Shown piece after piece: positions 15,709 to 25,000 of a stretch of 40,288 bases of DNA. Numbering within the stretch: position 1 is the stretch's first letter; each line of letters begins with the position of its first letter. The stretch comes from Phormidium sp. OSCR (GTDB lineage: Bacteria > Cyanobacteriota > Cyanobacteriia > Cyanobacteriales > Geitlerinemataceae). The translations under genes and the position numbers were made by a program. The DNA is taken from NCBI GenBank assembly GCA_001314905.1, contig LJZT01000033.1, positions 1 through 40,288 on the forward strand, in the 5' to 3' direction. A model generated the notes under the pieces. That model was not told the DNA's origin, did not search any database, and saw only the letters and a list, made by a program, of their open reading frames with translations.

Positions 15709-17394
15709 TTAGGCGTCAGGAAGGTCTGTGACAGCGCCGATACTACTCGATGAGACCAGTTTGGCATATTTGGCTAAGACACCGCGACGATAGCGAGGGG
15801 CGCGGGCCGTCCAGTTGGCGCGACGTTGACCCAGTTGGGCATCGGAAATATGGAGTTCGAGCGATCGCGTATGGGCATCGATGGTAATCATATCGCCTTC
15901 TTCGACGAGGGCGATCGCGCCTCCCACAGCGGCTTCAGGAGCCACATGGCCCACCACCATGCCATAGGTTCCCCCGGAGAAGCGGCCATCGGTAATCAAA
16001 CCCACCGAGTCCCCTAAACCGGCTCCAATGATGGCCGAGGTGGGGGCAAGCATTTCTCGCATTCCGGGGCCACCTTTGGGTCCTTCGTAGCGAATCACGA
16101 GAATATCACCGGCGTTGATTTTGCCATCGAGGATGGCCTTGAGGCTCTCTTCTTCTGATTCAAAGACGCGAGCGGGGCCGGTCATTTTCGGATTTTTAAC
16201 GCCACTGATTTTGGCCACGGCCCCTTCTTCGGCCAGATTTCCTTTAAGAATTGCCAAATGGCCCTGTTTATAAACCGGGTTATCCCAGGGACGAATCACG
16301 GACTGGTTTTGAGGCGGGGTGCTAGGAATTTCGGCCAGTTGTTCGGCGATGGTTTGCCCAGTAATCGTGAGAGCGTCACCATGGAGTAAGCCTTGTTCGA
16401 GGAGCATTTTCATCACCTGGGGAACGCCTCCGGCTTGGTGGAAGTCCACGGTGAGGTATTGGCCACTGGGTTTGAGATCGCAGAGTACGGGAACCTTGTG
16501 ACGGATGGTTTCAAAGTCATCGAGGGTCAACTCGACACCGATGGCGTTCGCGATGGCCAGCAGGTGCAATACGGAGTTGGTTGAGCCTCCGACGGCCATG
16601 ATGACGGCGATCGCATTCTCGAAGGCTTGACGGGTCAAAATCTGTTTGGGAAGTCGCTGCTGGCGGACGGCGTCGATGAGAACTTTCCCGGATTCTTCGG
16701 TACTGTCAGCCTTTTCGGCATCTTCAGCGGCCATAGTCGAGGAGTACATGAGGCTCATCCCCATCGCTTCAAAGGCAGAGGACATAGTATTGGCGGTATA
16801 CATTCCGCCACAGGAGCCAGCACCCGGACAAGCGTGGCGTTCAACGTCTTTGAGTTCAGCATCGTCGATTTTGCCAGCACTATGTTGTCCAACGGCTTCA
16901 AAAGCACTGACAATATTCAAGTCCTGACCGTTGTGATGGCCAGGTTTGATGGTGCCGCCGTAGACAAAAATGGCGGGGATATTGAGGCGGGCGATCGCAA
17001 TCATCGCTCCCGGCATATTTTTATCACAGCCGCCGATGGCTAAGACCCCGTCGAGACTTTGGCCGTTACAGACGGTTTCGATGGAGTCGGCGATGACTTC
17101 GCGGGAGACGAGGGAGTATTTCATGCCCTCGGTTCCCATGGAAATGCCATCACTGATGGTGATGGTGCCGAATATCTGCGGCATTCCGCCTCCTTGGCGA
17201 ATGCCGACTTCGGCCCGTTGGGCGAGGCCATCGAGTCCCATGTTGCAGGGGGTGATGGTGCTATACCCGTTGGCTAGTCCAATGATAGGTTTAGAAAAGT
17301 CATCGTCCCCGAAGCCGACGGCCCGTAACATGGCTCGATTCGGGGTGCGGGAACTGCCTTGGGTGACGACTTGGCTACGAAGATTGTCGGACAT
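15709..17394 (-). CDS. ilvD: Dihydroxy-acid dehydratase
   Basis: Iron-sulfur enzyme of valine, isoleucine and pantothenate synthesis that dehydrates dihydroxy acids to 2-keto acids. I use the ATG at 17394 ([13 protein letters not shown]), giving 561 residues, the normal length. The open frame reaches 17505, but the extra 37 residues (rich in Ser/Pro) have no family match. Cluster ligands are Cys50 (PCNMG), Cys123 (GCDKNMPG) and the 189/195 region (CPGAGSCGG). Further motifs are [24 protein letters not shown] and [10 protein letters not shown]. It is divergent from the pentapeptide repeat gene, with about 220 bases of shared upstream region. Confidence 0.96.
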   Translation of the reverse strand: MSDNLRSQVVTQGSSRTPNRAMLRAVGFGDDDFSKPIIGLANGYSTITPCNMGLDGLAQRAEVGIRQGGGMPQIFGTITISDGISMGTEGMKYSLVSREVIADSIETVCNGQSLDGVLAIGGCDKNMPGAMIAIARLNIPAIFVYGGTIKPGHHNGQDLNIVSAFEAVGQHSAGKIDDAELKDVERHACPGAGSCGGMYTANTMSSAFEAMGMSLMYSSTMAAEDAEKADSTEESGKVLIDAVRQQRLPKQILTRQAFENAIAVIMAVGGSTNSVLHLLAIANAIGVELTLDDFETIRHKVPVLCDLKPSGQYLTVDFHQAGGVPQVMKMLLEQGLLHGDALTITGQTIAEQLAEIPSTPPQNQSVIRPWDNPVYKQGHLAILKGNLAEEGAVAKISGVKNPKMTGPARVFESEEESLKAILDGKINAGDILVIRYEGPKGGPGMREMLAPTSAIIGAGLGDSVGLITDGRFSGGTYGMVVGHVAPEAAVGGAIALVEEGDMITIDAHTRSLELHISDAQLGQRRANWTARAPRYRRGVLAKYAKLVSSSSIGAVTDLPDA

Positions 17395-17617
17395 GGTCTG
17401 ATGGTTTCTGGTATAGGAATGGGTATTGAGGCTCGGCGATCGCGCCGGGGGGGCAACCAATTCTTCCCAGTGAAGACTGGGCTGGGTTTGCCTTGAGACC
17501 TTCAATACTACTGGGATTTTGGTCTAATTTGATTGTTTCATAAGACGTGGGGGTCATGCTAGGTGCGAAAATATATTTAATTCAGTTGATGATAGTTTAG
17601 GGGGCAAGTCACCCAGG

Positions 17618-18466
17618 ATGAGAGCCGATGAACTCTTGCAGCGATATGCGGACGGAGAACGGGATTTTCGGGAAATAGACCTCAGTCGCGCCAATTTATC
17701 TGGGCAAGACCTCTCGGGGGCCAATCTGCGGCAATCTAAATTAACTGAGGTTAATTTGCACGAAACCAATTTGCGCGGTGTCAATCTCCGAGAATGTCAA
17801 TTACAGGGCGCGATACTCCGTGGCGCCAATTTGCAGGATGCTAACTTGATTTCGAGCAAGTTGCTCAAAGCCGATTTATCTCAGGCCCAGATGAGTGAGG
17901 CCAATCTACGAGGAGCTAAGTTGTTGGGGGTATCATTGCAAGGGGCAGATTTAACGGAGGCGGTTTTAAATGAGGCGGATCTCAGTCAGGCAAATTTAGA
18001 TGAGGCCACGTTGCGGGAGGTGAATTTAAGTCGTTCAAATCTCTGTCGGGCTTCGATGCGGGGTGCGATTTTGGAGGGTGCAAATTTAACGATCGCCGTG
18101 TTAACGGAAGCAGATTTGGAAAATGCAAATTTGATGAAAAGTATCCTCAATGGTGCGAATTTAAGTCAGGCCAATATGACGGGGGTTGATTTGAGTTTTG
18201 CTAAATTGAGTGGTGCCAATTTGGCTGGGGCGAACCTAACGAAAGCCCAGTTGAGAGCCGCGAACTTAAGTTGGGCAACCTTGCGGGGAGCCAATTTGAC
18301 GGGGGCGAGTTTATATCGGACGAAGTTAAGTTGGTCGAATTTGACGGGGGCTACGCTCAATGATGCCATTCTCATGAGTGCTAAGATTTATAAGACCAAT
18401 TTCCGGGATGCGGAGTTGTTACAAACGATTATGCCTGATGGCAAAACCTTTGGGGACAATCGCTGA
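17618..18466 (+). CDS. Pentapeptide repeat protein
   Basis: A 282-residue protein made almost wholly of pentapeptide repeats of the A(N/D)LXX type from about residue 17 to 270 (for example LSGANLAGANLTKAQLRAANL). These build a right-handed quadrilateral beta-helix. After a short N-terminal helix (MRADELLQRYADGERDFREI), there is no signal peptide and no second domain, so it should be cytoplasmic. The only irregular part is the last ten residues (MPDGKTFGDNR), a typical cap. Cyanobacteria carry many such proteins with unknown roles. GH25 starts 49 bases downstream on the same strand. Confidence 0.92.
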   Translation: MRADELLQRYADGERDFREIDLSRANLSGQDLSGANLRQSKLTEVNLHETNLRGVNLRECQLQGAILRGANLQDANLISSKLLKADLSQAQMSEANLRGAKLLGVSLQGADLTEAVLNEADLSQANLDEATLREVNLSRSNLCRASMRGAILEGANLTIAVLTEADLENANLMKSILNGANLSQANMTGVDLSFAKLSGANLAGANLTKAQLRAANLSWATLRGANLTGASLYRTKLSWSNLTGATLNDAILMSAKIYKTNFRDAELLQTIMPDGKTFGDNR

Positions 18467-18514
18467 GTAATGCAGGACAGTTAACATGGGTTATGTGTGA
18501 GGTAAGGGTGGGAT

Positions 18515-19768
18515 ATGGTTAGAGGCATTGATGTTTCGGATCACCAGGGTACGGTCAATTGGACGGCTGTATCTAAGTCGGGAGTTGAGTTTGCGATTAC
18601 GAAGGCGACGGAGGGGGGCACCTTTGTGGCGGATTCGTTTCAGCGCAATTGGTCTGGGATTCGCTCGGTGGGACTGGTGCGGGGGGCCTATCATTTCTAT
18701 CGTCCCCGCACGGATGCTCTGGCTCAAGCGAATTTGTTTTTGAATATGGTCAAGCTTCAGCCGGGGGATTTACCGCCGGTGTTGGATATTGAGTCGGATG
18801 ATGGGGTCGATCCTGAGCGGATTCGGGCAGGGATTCGCAGTTGGTTGGTGCGGGTGGAGGCGGCTACGGGCCGTCGTCCGATTCTCTATACGTATCCGGG
18901 TTTTTGGGAACGGTTGGGGAATTGGCAAGATTTTAGGGAGTATCCGCTCTGGATTGCTCATTATACGACGGCGGCTCGTCCCTGGGTTCCGGGGGGGTGG
19001 GGAACTTGGACGATGTGGCAGTTTACGGATCGCGGTACGGTTGACGGTGTAACCGGGCCGGTGGATGTGAATTCGTTTAATGTGGTCAAGGCCGGTAGCC
19101 AAAGTATGGTGGTGGTTCAGGTACAACGGGCTTTGCGTGGCAAGGGGTATGATATTGGCTCTCTCGATGGGGTGTTTGGGGCTAAAAGTCAACAGGCGAC
19201 GCGGGAGTTTCAGGCGTCGCTGGGATTGAAGGCTGATGGTGAGGTGACGGCGCGAACTTGGGCCTATCTGTTGGATGCTACGATAACGGGCAAAGGAGTG
19301 GACTCTAAGCCACCGGATTCGGAGAAGAATATGCCTACCCCCACGGATGCGATTAAGTTGATTGATGTGATGAAGTTTTATCAGGATTTGCCACATCAGG
19401 GGAATGCTCTGAACTGGTTACAGGGGAGTTTGGAGAGTGGGGTACTACTGGAGTTTGCGCGTCGTTGGCGCAATGATGCGTCGAGTACGACTCCGATTCG
19501 GTTGCTGGATGTGGCGAAGTTTTATCGCAATCTGGCGAGTCAGAATCAGGCTCTGGAATGGCTGGATACGAAGTTGACGGCGGCGATGGTGACGGAGTTT
19601 GCGCAGCGGTGGCGATCGCCGCAGGAGTTACAAGAGCCTCCGATTGTGTTGGCGAATGCGGCGCAATATTATCAAGGGATGAGTCATCAGAAACAGGCTT
19701 GGCAATGGCTCCAGGAGCGCCTCAGTCATGAGGATTTGGCTGAGTTTGCCCGGATTTGGCGCCAATAG
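18515..19768 (+). CDS. GH25 lysozyme-like protein with peptidoglycan-binding domain and three C-terminal 41-residue repeats
   Basis: A 417-residue probable muramidase. GH25 domain at 1-190: GIDVSDHQG (4-12) with the conserved Asp, GAYHFYRP (57-64), LDIESDDG (90-97) carrying the catalytic Asp/Glu, and MWQFTDRG (167-174). A peptidoglycan_binding_1 domain follows at about 197-253 (VQRALRGKGY, GVFGAKSQQATREFQ). The C-terminus holds three copies of a 41-residue unit at 279-319, 327-367 and 376-416, each ending in a WR or IWR motif. No signal peptide is present, so export or lytic use needs another route, or the protein is phage-derived. AAGGGTGGGAT before the ATG is a good ribosome-binding site. 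Confidence 0.88.
   Translation: MVRGIDVSDHQGTVNWTAVSKSGVEFAITKATEGGTFVADSFQRNWSGIRSVGLVRGAYHFYRPRTDALAQANLFLNMVKLQPGDLPPVLDIESDDGVDPERIRAGIRSWLVRVEAATGRRPILYTYPGFWERLGNWQDFREYPLWIAHYTTAARPWVPGGWGTWTMWQFTDRGTVDGVTGPVDVNSFNVVKAGSQSMVVVQVQRALRGKGYDIGSLDGVFGAKSQQATREFQASLGLKADGEVTARTWAYLLDATITGKGVDSKPPDSEKNMPTPTDAIKLIDVMKFYQDLPHQGNALNWLQGSLESGVLLEFARRWRNDASSTTPIRLLDVAKFYRNLASQNQALEWLDTKLTAAMVTEFAQRWRSPQELQEPPIVLANAAQYYQGMSHQKQAWQWLQERLSHEDLAEFARIWRQ
19349..19762 (+). repeat. Three 41-residue protein repeats inside the GH25 gene
   Basis: The unit reads roughly hxhhxhhxFYxxLxxQxxAhxWLxxxLxxxxhxEFAxxWR (h = hydrophobic). Copies start AIKLIDVMKFYQDL, PIRLLDVAKFYRNL and PIVLANAAQYYQGM. Spacers of seven to eight residues separate them. 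Invariant positions include the Tyr/Phe pair, Gln, Ala, Trp-Leu and Phe-Ala-x-x-Trp-Arg/Gln. Confidence 0.9.
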
Positions 19769-19821
19769 GGTTGGCTGCGTTTACCGTTTATACATTGCGA
19801 GATTAGAGTGCAAGATTAGAG

Positions 19822-20583
19822 ATGGATAAGTCCCCGAATTTTACTCCCCATGAGGCGATCGCGGCTACGGAGGTTGCGATCGATACGTTTGTGACGGCGA
19901 AACAGAAGCGTCTGTTGACGGATTCGCTGTACACGTCGCTGCATGGACAACCGTTCCTGATTGAGAGCAATACCGGTATTCTCCATACTCAGGGACAGCC
20001 GCTGGTGGCTCCGGATTTGATGTTGAGTTTGGATATTGGTGAGGATTGGTGGACTCACCGTCATCATCCCTATTCTCTGTGGGAGTTTGGCAAGTCTCCG
20101 GATTTGGTGATGGAAATTGTCTCGACGGCGACTGGGGATGAGTTGGGGGCGAAGCTGAGTGTGTATGAGCGGTTACGGGTGAGTTACTATGTGCTGTTCG
20201 ATCCTGAGAGGGTGCTAGGGGGTCCCCGGTTGCGGGCGTTTGAGTTGCGGGGTAAGTGCTATTTTGAGATTGCTAAGTTCAATGATCTCGATAAGCCGAT
20301 TTGGTTGGATCAGGTGGGGTTGGGGTTGATGCTCTGGCAAGGGGAGTTTGAGGATAAGGATGGCCTCTGGTTGCGTTGGTGTGATCAACAGGGGAATATT
20401 TTACCGACGGGCTATGAGTTGGCTCAGCAGGAGTTGTTGGATCGCGAGGAGTATGAGAAACGGGCCGAACGGACTGAGTCGCAGTTGTTGCAGGCCAATC
20501 AACGGACGGAACGAGCGAAGAAGTGGGCTCAGCGGTTGGCGGAACAGTTGCGAGCGTTGGGGGTTGATCCCGATACGGTGTAA
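19822..20583 (+). CDS. Uma2 family endonuclease (DUF820)
   Basis: A 253-residue protein of the PD-(D/E)XK-fold Uma2/DUF820 family, very abundant in cyanobacteria. The core spans about 25-190: APDLMLSLDIGEDWW supplies the conserved PD, SPDLVMEIVS the second acidic pair, and GAKLSVYERLRVSYYVLFDPE the lysine strand. Residues 200-253 form a charged coiled coil (QELLDREEYEKRAERTESQL and on), a frequent tail in this family. Biological role is unclear; nuclease activity is assumed from the fold. It ends 63 bases before the glycosyltransferase gene, and shares its G-rich codon style. Confidence 0.88.
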   Translation: MDKSPNFTPHEAIAATEVAIDTFVTAKQKRLLTDSLYTSLHGQPFLIESNTGILHTQGQPLVAPDLMLSLDIGEDWWTHRHHPYSLWEFGKSPDLVMEIVSTATGDELGAKLSVYERLRVSYYVLFDPERVLGGPRLRAFELRGKCYFEIAKFNDLDKPIWLDQVGLGLMLWQGEFEDKDGLWLRWCDQQGNILPTGYELAQQELLDREEYEKRAERTESQLLQANQRTERAKKWAQRLAEQLRALGVDPDTV

Positions 20584-20646
20584 TGCGGGAATCCTGAGGC
20601 GGATAGGGAGAGGTTGAAGATAGCGGATGTTGATGGGGTTAAATCG

Positions 20647-21624
20647 ATGTCTGTGGTGAATCCTCGGGTGAGTGTGATTATTCCGGTGTATAATGGCGGG
20701 CGCTTTTTGGGGGAGGCGATCGCCAGTGTTTTGGCGCAAACCTATGGGGATTGGGAGTTAATTGTGGTGGATGATGGCTCGACGGAGGCGATCGAGCCTG
20801 TGATTGCGCCCTATGGTTCGCGGTTGCGCTATGTTCGCCAGGAGAATCAGGGGGTGGCGGTGGCTCGTAATCGGGGACTGGAGCTGGCTCGGGGGGAGTT
20901 CATCGCCTTTTTGGATCAGGATGATTGGTTTGAGCGGGATAAGTTAGGGGTTCAGGTGGCGGCGTTGCAGGAGTCGCCTCATCTGGGGATGGTTCATAGT
21001 GGCTGGTTTGTGGTGGATGCTGAGGGACGACGGTTGTCGACGGTGAATCCGAGGGAGGGGATTCCTGAGTTGGATTTGGCGGCCTGGCTGTTGTGGAAGC
21101 CGGTGTTTTTGGGGGCGATGTTGTTTCGGCGATCGGGTTTTGAGGCGGTGGGGGGGTTTGATAAAACATTGGAAAAAACTCCGGATGTGGCGTTGGTTTT
21201 GCAGTTAATACTAAAAGGATGCCAAGCGGCCTGGGTTTCTCGGCCAACGGTCTCCTATCGCCAACATCCAAGCAATGCTTCGCGGGAAACTCGGGTGCAG
21301 GTGCGTGAGTGTGAGCGAATTTTAGATGAGATTTTTGCAGATCTTCATCTCCCACCAGAGGTGCGGGCGCTTGAGGAGCAGGCTCGCTATAACAATCTGG
21401 TTTGGAGTGCGTGGCGGTTGTATTACAGTCGGGAGTTTTTGAGTATGACAGAGTATCTAAAGAAATCTTTATTATACGCTCCTAATTCTCGGACAGAAAC
21501 GGTCTTAGATTGGCTACATTGGTTTGAGCAATATGAGGCTGAGTATGGGAAACGGCTCAATACGGCTGAGTTAATAATGTCACCTACTTGGTCAACTTTA
21601 ATCAGTAATATGACTAGAAATTAG
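20647..21624 (+). CDS. GT2 glycosyltransferase with an extra C-terminal helical domain
   Basis: A 325-residue inverting family-2 glycosyltransferase. VSVIIPVYNGGRFLGEAI opens the GT-A fold, VVDDGS is the nucleotide-binding Asp motif, and LDQDDWF is the DXD-like metal site. The sugar and acceptor are unknown. Residues after about 247 (nt 21385 onward, YNNLVWSAWRLYY) form a separate ~80-residue domain that recurs at the end of the sulfotransferase-like protein at 30069-31370. I chose the ATG at 20647 over a TTG at 20614, because MSVVNPRVSVIIP is the normal distance to the fold. Base composition shifts from G-rich to more AT-rich at about 21.18 kb inside the gene. Confidence 0.88.
   Translation: MSVVNPRVSVIIPVYNGGRFLGEAIASVLAQTYGDWELIVVDDGSTEAIEPVIAPYGSRLRYVRQENQGVAVARNRGLELARGEFIAFLDQDDWFERDKLGVQVAALQESPHLGMVHSGWFVVDAEGRRLSTVNPREGIPELDLAAWLLWKPVFLGAMLFRRSGFEAVGGFDKTLEKTPDVALVLQLILKGCQAAWVSRPTVSYRQHPSNASRETRVQVRECERILDEIFADLHLPPEVRALEEQARYNNLVWSAWRLYYSREFLSMTEYLKKSLLYAPNSRTETVLDWLHWFEQYEAEYGKRLNTAELIMSPTWSTLISNMTRN
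21385..21621 (+). other. Shared C-terminal domain, copy 1 (in the GT2 gene)
   Basis: Codes for the segment from ARYNNLVWSAWRLYY to the protein end, with EYLKKSLLYAP and VLDWLHWFEQY. It aligns over its full length with nt 31131-31367, including near-identical codons for the NLVWxAW core. Confidence 0.8.
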
Positions 21625-21737
21625 AGTAACATGAATATCCTGACTGGTTAGACAACACCTGTTTGTAAACCAAGTTTGCAGAATTAGACTTGTTTTTTAG
21701 ATAAAGTTAAAGAATTTTAAGGTTGGAGATAATCGAA

Positions 21738-22052
21738 ATGCACGATTTTTATTTTAGTCAAGGCAATCAATTTTTAAGAGAAAAGAAACTGGAGCAAGCG
21801 ATTTCAGCATATCAAGAGGCAATTCGTCTTAACCCCGATTTATATCCTGCCTACTTAAATTTAGCAGAGGCTCTTTTAAAAGCGAATCAGATTGATAAAT
21901 CCAATAAAATCCTAGAACAGCTTGAGAATTTAATTGGCAAATTCCCTCAAAATTCAAGTAGCTTAAAGGAAATAATACAGAAGTTTAAAACTATTCATAA
22001 TAGCCAATCTAAAACCCTAAACTTTTTTTCAGGACGAACCTATTTTTGCTAA
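21738..22052 (+). CDS. 5' part of a frameshifted giant glycosyltransferase gene: TPR segment
   Basis: Codes for 104 residues starting at the ATG at 21738, with GGAG nine bases upstream; a TTG at 21723 also opens the frame. Residues 1-75 hold tetratricopeptide repeats (FYFSQGNQFLREKKLEQAI, AYQEAIRLNPDLYPAYLNLAE). The frame then runs through a seven-T tract (22023-22029) and stops at 22050-22052 after only ten more codons. The +1 frame is open from the same place and continues the same TPR-type protein for 1,500 codons, so this is almost certainly the N-terminus of the next entry. Loss of one T would fuse them. Confidence 0.75.
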   Translation: MHDFYFSQGNQFLREKKLEQAISAYQEAIRLNPDLYPAYLNLAEALLKANQIDKSNKILEQLENLIGKFPQNSSSLKEIIQKFKTIHNSQSKTLNFFSGRTYFC

Positions 22053-25000
22053 TGCAGACTATATCTGCAAAAAGATTGGTTCAAGTCCTAAGTCTCGTTT
22101 TTTAGCAGATATCAAAAATCATCAAGATCCTGAATCTTATGTACAGGAAACTATTCAGCGTAATCCAGAAGACAGTCAAGCTTATTTTTACCTTGGACAT
22201 CTGAAGGCTGAACAAGAAGATTGGTCTAAAGCTTTAGAGTGTTACCAGCATAGTCTAAGATTATCGCCTGAAGACCTTGAGGCTCAGGTTGCGATCGGCT
22301 ATGCCTTAGAAAAATTGGGTCGTTATTCAGAAGCCATTGAGGAGTACCGTCAAGCTCTAATCCAAGGTGGAGAGTCTGGTGAAATTCTATTTCGGTTAGG
22401 ACGAACATTAAGCCATCAGCAGCATTGGACTGAGGCGATCGTGGAATATCGGCGGGCGATCGCCTTGGGATTTCAGCAACCTCAAGTGCATTATTACCTG
22501 GGACAAGCCCTCGCACAATTAGGCCGATGGAAACATACCGTTCAAGAATGGAAGTTAGTCTTAGACAGCTATCCTGGTGCGGCTACTGTTCGGCAGCAAT
22601 TAGCCTATATATTGATGGGGTTAGGTCAATGGCAAGATGCGCTACTTCAATGGCGACAGTATGTGCAAATAGCTCCTGGTTCTGAAGCCGAGCATGTTGT
22701 TAAATCGAAGCTAGAATGGCCAATCTATGGGCAAATTCCTCATAGTAAAAAATTAAGCTTGATTGAAGATTTGACAATTGAATTCTGGTTGTATTTGAAA
22801 CAATGGCCCTCTGGTTGGACGGATATTATATCCAAGTTTATTGACGACACTAATAATGAGTTTTGTTTTCGCATGAAAAACGAAAATATAGGTCAGTTTT
22901 ACCATGGAAATACAACTAAAGTTCCCGTAACCTGGATTCCCAAAGAACATATTAAACTAAATCAATGGACTCATATTGCTTGTGTCCGAAAAGTTGGTGG
23001 ATATGGTCGAATTTATTGCAATGGCGTTCTGATTTCAGAACGAAACTGGACTAGAGAACCTAGAGCAGTTAACACTAAAGCGCCGGTACAGCTAATGGCT
23101 AATCCAGATCAAGGTAAGTTTCACAATGGTCAGCTCCGTCAACTGCGCATTTGGAATATAGCTCGTAGTCAAGAAAAAATTCTAGAAAATTTATACAAAA
23201 CATTAAAACATGATACAGTTGGGCTAGTTGGGTCTTGGTGCTTTCCAGATCTCGAAAATAAAATGTGGGTAGATGAAATTGAAAATAACACTGCAAAAAT
23301 TAGTCAAGTAAAAATTTCGCCAGAACAAAACTTAAAAGGTGCTATTTTTTGTAGCGATCTCCACACTAATCTGGAAATCAAGTTAAACGAAATAATTAAA
23401 AGTTTCCCACAATCATTTAATTTGGTGAGTTTTGTGACTCCTGAGTTAAAGGAAAAAATTTCGAATAAAATCAGCCAAGTAAAACCTAATTTTGAAATCA
23501 TTGAATATGAGAATAGCCAATCCTTTTTAAAGCGGTCAATTAGTAAAGTTTTGGAAAGCCCTTATAACGTAATTTATATTCATGAACCACAAATATCAGA
23601 TATCGTTTTAGGAATATTTTACAAAATAGTTTGGGATGCAAAAGTATTTTATAAGGCTACACATAAAAAAGCAGTTACATCTAAGTGTAAAGATATCATG
23701 GATATCAGTACCCTTCTGAATTCTGGAACAATTTTCTCAGATCCTAAATCTTGGGAAACTCAGATTTGGACAAATCTTGCTATAGCTTTAGCAGAAGAAT
23801 TTGAGTGTATTAAAGAAAATGTTTCCGTAAAAGATCATGATTATTTTGGAGATGATTTGGTTAATTCAGTCATAAAAATGAATGGAAATTTTATATCTAA
23901 AACAACCTTAGTTGCGGCTAAATCACAACCATTATCAGACCTCTTACAACAACTTTTGAAGGAATGCTCTGCTATGCCATCTCTATTGGAAAGGTTTATA
24001 AATAACCGAACAAACCTTGCAGATGATAGCATGAGAAAATTAGTTGAGTCTAATCAAATTAATTCGAATAGCCAAGGAGAAGACCATGTGACTCAAACAA
24101 CTGTTCACTCGACCCAAGTAACGACTGTACCATCTAAAGTCAGTATCAATCAATATCAACTCAAAATCGAGATTATTGACGCTTATCAAATAAAAGGTTG
24201 GTGTGTCAACAAATTAAACACCTCTGATGTTTTAAATATTAAAGTTTTTGTCGATAATTTATTGTTTAAAACCATAAAAAATGATGTTAAACGCGGAGAT
24301 TTAGAGCGTGCAGGAATATCTGATGGCTCCGGTGGCATCAAGCTGAATTTTCCCAAGGGACTTTTTGATAAATCTGAGCATAAAATTACATTAAAAATCG
24401 AAGATATTGAAGAAGGCTATTCAGCAATAATTTACTTAAATAAAAAAATCGAGCATAACTATGAACCTATCAAAAAGTTCACCAAGAATGTAACGATAAT
24501 TGTACCAGTCTACAATGCTCCTGATGATGTTAAGGTTTGCATTGATCGGCTAATTGAATATACGACTACACCATCTAAGCTTTTATTGATTGATGATGCT
24601 AGTACCGATCCAAGGATCAATGATATTCTGGAATCCGTGAAACAGTATAAAAATATTCGGGTATTACGCAACTCACAGAACCTGGGTTACACTAAGACGG
24701 TCAATAAAGGAATTACCGAATCTGGAGATGATGACGTCGTCTTATTAAATTCTGATGCTCGTGTAACACCTCGTTGGCTAGAAGGGTTGCGTCAAGCAGC
24801 CGAGTCGGATCCTCGTATTGCGACTGTCACCGCGATGTCTGATCGTGCTGGGGCATTCTCTGCGCCCAACTTGGGTAATGAGAACCCTCTCCCTGCATCA
24901 ACCACAGAAATTGAATATGCGATTGCCTTCCGACGACGTTCCCAACGGGTTTATCCTAGTGTTCCCACTGGAAATGGATTTTGCATGTACATTCGGCGCA

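Noticed and set aside
16627-17043. 138-codon plus-strand frame inside ilvD
   Set aside because: It is the antisense of highly conserved ilvD sequence, with no ribosome-binding site or recognisable product.
15809-17394. Extra 37 N-terminal codons of ilvD up to 17505
   Set aside because: Low-complexity, no family match; the ATG at 17394 gives the usual length.
18770-19396. 208-codon minus-strand frame inside the GH25 gene
   Set aside because: Arg/Pro/His-rich composition typical of an antisense shadow; the plus strand codes recognised domains.
20900-21355. 151-codon minus-strand frame inside the GT2 gene
   Set aside because: Pro/Thr-rich antisense shadow of a G-rich gene.
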